Assembly: GCF_003725695.1 (NCBI RefSeq)
Contig: NZ_RJSE01000007.1
Coordinates: forward strand, 310,001-374,000
Length of the DNA stretch: 64,000 nucleotides
Direction: 5' to 3'
Origin: Nocardioides marmoriginsengisoli
Lineage (GTDB): Bacteria > Actinomycetota > Actinomycetes > Propionibacteriales > Nocardioidaceae
The notes under the pieces are model-generated. The model ran no database searches, was not told the origin of the DNA, and saw nothing but the letters and a program-made list of their open reading frames with translations. Shown here in pieces: positions 59,058 through 64,000 of this stretch. The position numbers and the translations under genes are program-made. Within the stretch, counting starts at the first letter, position 1. Each line of letters begins with the position of its first letter.

Positions 59058-60581
59058 GTGACCACTGAACTGACGGGGCGGCTCCGGGACGCGCTCGGTG
59101 CTGCCGACTACACCTACGACGCCGTCGCCGCCCTGATCGGTACGACGGCGCAGGCGGCCCTCGGCCGCAACGAGACCACCCCGGGGCTCCGGGCCACGAC
59201 CGGCGGCAGCCCGCTGGAGACGCTGACCCGGATCTGGCTGCTCCAGGCGACCGTGCCCGCGGAGGCCGCCGAGCGGGCGCTGCCTGGACTCGTGGACGAG
59301 CTCTGCGCCGCCGGGATCCTGGAGCGGTCGCTCAGCGAGGTGGCCGCGCGGGTCGACCTGCGTCCGTACGGGACCGACGGCGGTACCGACGGCGGCGGCA
59401 ACCTCTGGGTGGCCAGCGACCTCACGCCCGGCCTCGACGGCGGACCGCAGCGGGTCGGCCCCGACCACGTCCTCGGGATCAGCCCGGCCGCGACGTCGCT
59501 GGCCGAGCTGACCGTGCGCGCGCCGGTCGCCAGCGCGCTCGACCTCGGTACCGGGTGCGGAGTCCAGTCGCTGCACCTCGCCGAACACGTCGACCGGATC
59601 GTCGCCACCGACGTCAACCGGCGGGCGCTCTGGCTGGCCGAGCTCAACGCCGGGCTGAACGGGATCCCGACCGGCACGGGCGCGGGGATCGAGATCCGCG
59701 AAGGCAGCTTCTTCGAACCGGTCGCCCAGGACCGCTTCGACCTGATCGTCACCAACCCGCCGTTCGTCATCTCGCCGGCGACCGGCGAGCGGCTCGTCTA
59801 CCGGGACTCCGGCCTGCCCGGCGACCGGGTCGTCGAGCACATCGTCCGCACCATCCCGCGCCACCTCACCCCGGGCGGAACCGGCCAGGTACTGGCGAAC
59901 TGGGCGATCCTGCGCGACCAGCAGTGGGACGAGCGGCTGGCCGGGTGGATGTCGCCCGGGTGCGACGCCTGGGTGGTGCAGCGTGAGGTCCTGGACCTGC
60001 CGTCGTACGTGGAGCTCTGGCTCAAGGACGCCGGCTTGCACCCGTCGACCGGCTCGGGGTCGGCGGCCGAGTACTTCGACCGCTACGACACCTGGCTCTC
60101 CTGGTTCGAGGAGCAGCAGATCGAGGCGGTCGGCTTCGGCTGGATCAACCTGCGCGCCAGCGGCGCCGAGACACCGGACCTGCGCCTGGAGGAGTGGCGC
60201 TGGGACGTCGAGCAGCCGCTGTCGCGCGAGAACGCCGCGCACTTCGACCGGATCGCCGAACTCCGCGCCCTGACCGACGCGGAGCTGCTCGGGAGCCGGC
60301 CGCGGCTGCGGGTGGACGTCGTCCAGGAGACGTTCGGGCCGGCCGGTGCCGATGACCCGAGCCAGATCGTGCTGCGCCAGCAGACCGGGATGCGACGGGC
60401 CCGCCAGGTCGACACCGTCGAGGCGGCCTTCGCCGGGGCCAGCGACGGCGACCTGACGGTCGGGCAACTCCTCGCCGCGATCGCCACGATCCTCGACGAA
60501 GGTCCTCTCGACAGCCGTCTCGGCGACGTCCGGGAGCTCGTCGCCGACGGTTTCCTGGAGCTCGACGCGCCCCGAGACTAG
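59058..60581 (+). CDS. SAM-dependent methyltransferase (HemK/RsmC-like, TaqI-like motif)
   Basis: A 507-residue methyltransferase. An N-terminal helical domain (about residues 1-150) precedes motif I SALDLGTGCGVQSLHLAEH. The amino-methyltransferase motif is VTNPPFVIS (NPPF), which acts on planar nitrogens in adenine, guanine or glutamine. The C-terminal domain of about 200 residues is characteristic of an actinobacterial group between hppA and topA. Whether it modifies rRNA, DNA or a release factor is not decided. GTG 59058 is leaderless. Confidence 0.87.
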   Translation: MTTELTGRLRDALGAADYTYDAVAALIGTTAQAALGRNETTPGLRATTGGSPLETLTRIWLLQATVPAEAAERALPGLVDELCAAGILERSLSEVAARVDLRPYGTDGGTDGGGNLWVASDLTPGLDGGPQRVGPDHVLGISPAATSLAELTVRAPVASALDLGTGCGVQSLHLAEHVDRIVATDVNRRALWLAELNAGLNGIPTGTGAGIEIREGSFFEPVAQDRFDLIVTNPPFVISPATGERLVYRDSGLPGDRVVEHIVRTIPRHLTPGGTGQVLANWAILRDQQWDERLAGWMSPGCDAWVVQREVLDLPSYVELWLKDAGLHPSTGSGSAAEYFDRYDTWLSWFEEQQIEAVGFGWINLRASGAETPDLRLEEWRWDVEQPLSRENAAHFDRIAELRALTDAELLGSRPRLRVDVVQETFGPAGADDPSQIVLRQQTGMRRARQVDTVEAAFAGASDGDLTVGQLLAAIATILDEGPLDSRLGDVRELVADGFLELDAPRD

Positions 60582-60638
60582 ACCAGCGCGCCGGGATCTC
60601 CCCCGTAGGGGGAAGGGCGGTCAGGCCGGACTGCCTAC

Positions 60639-60666
60639 TTGCCAGAGCGGACGTCCGCGCTACCTT
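60639..60666 (+). promoter_or_regulatory. topA promoter with palindrome in the spacer
   Basis: -35 TTGCCA (60639-60644) and -10 TACCTT (60661-60666) are 16 bases apart. GCGGACGTCCGC (60647-60658), a perfect 12-base palindrome, fills most of the spacer and may be an operator. Confidence 0.5.
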
Positions 60667-60708
60667 GTTGCCGGCAACCCGCCATAGAAAAGAAGGATCC
60701 GAGCACCC

Positions 60709-63420
60709 GTGGCACACAAGCTTGTCATCGTCGAGTCACCGGCCAAGGCCAAAACGATCCAGGGCTACCTGGGTCGTGGCTACGTCGTGGAGTCGTCGAT
60801 CGGTCACATTCGCGATCTCCCGCAGACCGCGGCCGACATCCCGGCGAAGGTCAAGGGCGAGCCCTGGGCCCGCCTCGGTGTCAACGTCGACGACGGCTTC
60901 AAGCCGGTCTACGTCGTCTCCCGCGACAAGAAGGCGCACATCACCAAGCTCAAGGGCCTGCTCAAGGACGCCGACGAGCTCTACCTCGCCACCGATGAGG
61001 ACCGCGAGGGCGAGGCGATCGCCTGGCACCTCCTCGACGAGCTGAAGCCCCGCACCGACCTGCCGGTGAAGCGGATGGTTTTCCACGAGATCACCGAGGC
61101 CGCGATCCAGGCCGCCGTCGAGACCCCGCGCGAGATCGACATGGACCTCGTCGAGGCCCAGGAGGCGCGCCGCATCCTCGACCGGCTCTACGGCTACGAG
61201 GTCTCCCCGGTGCTGTGGAAGAAGGTCATGTCCGGCCTCTCCGCCGGCCGGGTCCAGTCGGTCGCGACCAGGTTGGTCGTGGACCGCGAGCGCGAGCGGA
61301 TCGCGTTCCGGCTGGCGTCGTACTGGGACCTCGAGGGGACCTTCGACGCCGGTGCCGACCACGAGCAGCGGATGTTCCCGGGCAAGCTGCACAGCATCGA
61401 CGGCGTCCGGGCGGCCCGCGGTTCCGACTTCGGCGACGACGGACAGCTGAAGTCCGAGGGCAAGGTCGTCCACCTCAACCAGGCGAAGGCCGAGGCGCTC
61501 GTCGAGGCGCTGCACGACACCGACTTCACGGTGCGCTCGGTCGAGTCGAAGCCGTACACCCGCAAGCCGTACGCGCCGTTCCGCACCACGACCCTGCAGC
61601 AGGAGGCCAGCCGCAAGCTCGGCTTCAGCGCCTCGTCGACGATGTCGGTCGCGCAGCGGTTGTACGAGAACGGCTACATCACCTACATGCGTACCGACTC
61701 GACCACGCTGTCGGACACCGCCCTGAACGCCGCCCGGACCCAGGCCCGTGAGCTGTACGGCGCCGAGTACGTCCCGGACGCACCGCGCGTCTACGCCTCC
61801 AAGGTGAAGAACGCCCAGGAGGCGCACGAGGCGATCCGCCCGGCCGGCGACAACTTCCGGACGCCCGCGCAGACCGGTCTCACCGGCGACCAGTTCCGGC
61901 TCTACGAGCTGATCTGGATGCGCACGATCGCGTCGCAGATGAAGGACGCTGCCGGGAACTCGCTGACCATCCGGCTCGGCGGCCCGTCCGCCTCGGGGGA
62001 GGACGTTGTCTTCACGTCCAGCGGTCGCACGATCACGTTCCACGGCTTCCTGAAGGCGTACGTCGAGGGCAACGACGACGCCGACGCCGCGCGCGACGAC
62101 GCCGAGAGCAAGCTCCCGAACCTGACCGAGGGCGCGGCGGTCAGCGCCGCCTCCCTCAAGGCCAGCGGCCACGAGACGAAGCCGCCGGCGCGCTACACCG
62201 AGGCCTCGCTGATCAGCGAGCTCGAAGGCCGCGAGATCGGCCGGCCCTCGACGTACGCCTCGATCATCGGCACCATCCTGAACCGCGGCTACGTCTACAA
62301 GAAGGGCACCGCGCTGGTTCCCGCATGGCTGGCCTTCTCGGTGATCCGGCTGCTGGAGAGGCACTTCGAGCGGCTCGTCTCCTACGAGTTCACGGCCGGC
62401 ATGGAGCAGGTGCTCGACGAGATCGCCGGTGGTCGGAAGGACCTGCCGACCGAGCTCGGTGAGTTCTACTTCGGCAGCGACAACGTCGAGGGCCTCAAGC
62501 GGCTGGTCACCGAGCTCGGCGACATCGACGCCAAGGAGCTCGCGACGTTCCCGGTGCTCACCCCCGCCGGCGAGCCCAGCGGCATCGACCTGCGGGTCGG
62601 CCGCTACGGCCCGTACGTCGAGGCCGCCGCTCCGGACGGCGAGGAGGGCGACGGCGTACCGGCCCGCGGGAACGTCCCCGAGGACCTGCCGCCGGACGAG
62701 CTCACCGAGGCGAAGGCGCGCGAGCTGCTGGCCAACCCGGCGGGCGCCGAGCAGGAGCTCGGCAAGGACCCGGAGTCCGGCAACCTGATCGTCGCCAAGA
62801 ACGGCCGCTACGGCCCGTACGTGACCGAGGTGCTCCCCGAGGACGCGCCGAAGAAGCAGAAGGCGCGTACCGGCTCGCTGTTCAAGTCGATGAACCTGGA
62901 GACCGTCACGCTCGAGGACGCCCTGCGGCTGCTGTCGCTGCCCCGGGTGGTCGGCACCGACGCCGAGGGTGTCGAGATCACCGCGCAGAACGGCCGCTAC
63001 GGCCCGTACCTGAAGAAGGGCACCGACTCGCGCTCGATCGAGACCGAGCAGCAGATCTTCGACCTGACCCTGGAGCAGGCGCTGGCGATCTACGCCCAGC
63101 CCAAGCAGCGCGGCCGCGGTGCCGCGAAGCCGCCGCTCAAGGAGCTCGGCCCGGACCCGGTCTCCGGGCAGCCGGTCGTGGTCAAGGAGGGGCGCTTCGG
63201 TGAGTACGTGACCGACGGCGAGTACAACGCGACCCTGCGCAAGGACGACACCGTCGAGGCGATCACCCTGGAGCGGGCGGCCGAGCTGCTGGCCGAGCGT
63301 CGGGAGAAGGGGCCGGCCAAGAAGGCGGCGAAGAAGACCGCGAAGAAGGCCGCCAAGAAGACGACCAAGAAGGCGGCGGCGAAGAAGACCACCAAGAAGG
63401 CCGCCGCCAAGAAGTCGTAG
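60709..63420 (+). CDS. topA: DNA topoisomerase I
   Basis: Type IA topoisomerase that relaxes negative supercoils, 903 residues. Toprim metal motif is TDEDREGEA, and the catalytic Tyr is in ITYMRTDST. The C-terminal repeats are GRYGPYV and GRYGPYLKK modules without Cys zinc fingers, and the tail is a Lys/Ala run (KKAAKKTAKKAAKKTT). The Lys tail is typical of actinobacterial enzymes and raises processivity. GTG 60709 gives MAHKLVIVESPAKAKTI; AAGGA lies about 12 bases upstream, longer spacing than usual. Followed by tmk. Confidence 0.97.
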   Translation: MAHKLVIVESPAKAKTIQGYLGRGYVVESSIGHIRDLPQTAADIPAKVKGEPWARLGVNVDDGFKPVYVVSRDKKAHITKLKGLLKDADELYLATDEDREGEAIAWHLLDELKPRTDLPVKRMVFHEITEAAIQAAVETPREIDMDLVEAQEARRILDRLYGYEVSPVLWKKVMSGLSAGRVQSVATRLVVDRERERIAFRLASYWDLEGTFDAGADHEQRMFPGKLHSIDGVRAARGSDFGDDGQLKSEGKVVHLNQAKAEALVEALHDTDFTVRSVESKPYTRKPYAPFRTTTLQQEASRKLGFSASSTMSVAQRLYENGYITYMRTDSTTLSDTALNAARTQARELYGAEYVPDAPRVYASKVKNAQEAHEAIRPAGDNFRTPAQTGLTGDQFRLYELIWMRTIASQMKDAAGNSLTIRLGGPSASGEDVVFTSSGRTITFHGFLKAYVEGNDDADAARDDAESKLPNLTEGAAVSAASLKASGHETKPPARYTEASLISELEGREIGRPSTYASIIGTILNRGYVYKKGTALVPAWLAFSVIRLLERHFERLVSYEFTAGMEQVLDEIAGGRKDLPTELGEFYFGSDNVEGLKRLVTELGDIDAKELATFPVLTPAGEPSGIDLRVGRYGPYVEAAAPDGEEGDGVPARGNVPEDLPPDELTEAKARELLANPAGAEQELGKDPESGNLIVAKNGRYGPYVTEVLPEDAPKKQKARTGSLFKSMNLETVTLEDALRLLSLPRVVGTDAEGVEITAQNGRYGPYLKKGTDSRSIETEQQIFDLTLEQALAIYAQPKQRGRGAAKPPLKELGPDPVSGQPVVVKEGRFGEYVTDGEYNATLRKDDTVEAITLERAAELLAERREKGPAKKAAKKTAKKAAKKTTKKAAAKKTTKKAAAKKS

Positions 63421-63428
63421 GTCGCGAA

Positions 63429-63434
63429 TAGGGT
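63429..63434 (+). promoter_or_regulatory. -10 box of leaderless tmk promoter
   Basis: TAGGGT lies six bases before GTG 63441. Confidence 0.6.
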
Positions 63435-63440
63435 GTGCAG

Positions 63441-64000
63441 GTGTCCTCGCCCGCGTACTCCGACTCCGGTCTCTTCGTCTGCTTCGAGGGCGGCGAGGGC
63501 GGTGGCAAGTCCACCCAGGCCGAGCTGCTGGCGCAGTGGCTGGAAGGCGACGGCCGGGAGGTCGTGCTGACCCACGAGCCGGGTGCGACCGAGGTCGGCC
63601 AGAAGGTCCGGCAGATCGTGCTCAGCCCGGAGACCGGTCACCTGGACGACCGCACCGAGGCGCTGCTCTACGCGGCCGACAAGGCCGAGCACCTCGACAA
63701 GGTCGTCGTCCCGGCACTGCAGCGTGACGCGGTGGTGATCACGGACCGGTACGTCGACTCCTCGCTCGCCTACCAGGGCGCCGGTCGTGCGCTGGAGGTC
63801 GCCGAGCTCGAGGACATGCTGCGCTGGGCCACCAGCAACCTGCGACCGCACCTGACGATCCTCCTCGACCTCGAGCCGAGCGCGGGCCTGACCCGGGTGG
63901 ACGAGCTGGTCGCCGGGCGCGACCGGATCGAGGGTGAGCCGCTGGAGTTCCACCACCGGGTCCGCCAGGGGTTCCTCGACCTCGCCGCCGCCGACCCCGA
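63441..64000 (+). CDS. tmk: Thymidylate kinase (3' truncated by window end)
   Basis: dTMP kinase of the dTTP pathway; 186 residues are visible. The P-loop is FEGGEGGGKSTQAELL, the substrate motif THEPGAT is followed by ALLYAADKAEHL, and the catalytic DRYVDSSLAYQG is intact. The coding sequence continues beyond base 64000. GTG 63441 is leaderless. The gene order topA-tmk matches Streptomyces. Confidence 0.92.
   Translation, partial: MSSPAYSDSGLFVCFEGGEGGGKSTQAELLAQWLEGDGREVVLTHEPGATEVGQKVRQIVLSPETGHLDDRTEALLYAADKAEHLDKVVVPALQRDAVVITDRYVDSSLAYQGAGRALEVAELEDMLRWATSNLRPHLTILLDLEPSAGLTRVDELVAGRDRIEGEPLEFHHRVRQGFLDLAAADP

Overview
This 64 kb window is chromosomal DNA from a high-GC actinobacterium. 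The codon usage, GTG/TTG starts, many leaderless promoters, a WhiB-family gene, bldG, and the gene order point to the Propionibacteriales, most likely Nocardioidaceae (Nocardioides or a close relative). The family-level placement is an inference from gene content. No insertion sequence, phage, integrase or CRISPR array was seen. Genes are tightly packed and no gene-free stretch exceeds about 300 bases; the longest are 39348-39626 (riboswitch-like leader) and 45315-45573 (terminator plus structured non-coding DNA).

Layout. (1) 1-4.7 kb: an ATGA/GTGA-chained catabolic operon (ROK kinase, SDR dehydrogenase, FAD oxidoreductase, KDPG-aldolase-like protein, phosphotriesterase-family lactonase/hydrolase) of unknown substrate; this is the most accessory-looking metabolic block. 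(2) 4.7-11.1 kb: tRNA-Ser(GGA), SRP RNA (ffs), a cation/proton antiporter, a lipoprotein, then dnaX-ybaB-recR and a DUF5063 gene. (3) 11.1-16.4 kb: a large LuxR-type ATPase regulator, ppnP, and lysC-asd (aspartate pathway entry). (4) 16.4-22.0 kb: a Pro/Ala-rich membrane protein, tRNA-Pro(CGG), a metallophosphoesterase, a YqeY-like gene and a bifunctional penicillin-binding protein. (5) 22.2-29.5 kb: wblA/whiB4, two ArsA-like ATPases, a CoA-transferase pair, an alpha/beta hydrolase, and a DUF4177-RidA-NUDIX-MBL operon. (6) 29.6-34.1 kb: a 1491-residue secreted beta-helix/Ig-like protein inserted before crp. (7) 34.2-43.3 kb: crp, nth-NUDIX-marP operon, a holin-like membrane protein, nhaA, a TerC gene behind a probable yybP-ykoY-type leader, an MmpS-like protein and acs. 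(8) 43.5-51.3 kb: a methyltransferase, a degenerate Fic-like protein, a HAD phosphatase, and a compact Tad/Flp-type locus (ssd-cpaF-tadB-tadC-flp-tadE-tadG). (9) 51.3-64 kb: a PPOX protein, an SftH/MrfA-type helicase, bldG, a proton-pumping pyrophosphatase, a Tat-exported FAD enzyme, a methyltransferase, topA and the start of tmk.

From about 16 kb to the end the order of recognisable genes follows the backbone known from Mycobacterium tuberculosis (about Rv3683 down to Rv3646c) and Streptomyces coelicolor (about SCO3580 down to SCO3542). The first block, the CoA-transferase pair and the giant secreted protein look like lineage-specific insertions into that backbone.

Regulation visible in the DNA: at least fourteen start codons lie 6-7 bases after a TANNNT-type (or CANAAT) -10 box, the signature of leaderless transcripts; crp and acs share an identical 14-base element directly after their -10 boxes; inverted-repeat operators lie at the wblA/ponA, CoA-transferase, Tat-FAD and topA promoters; and several strong hairpins close transcription units.
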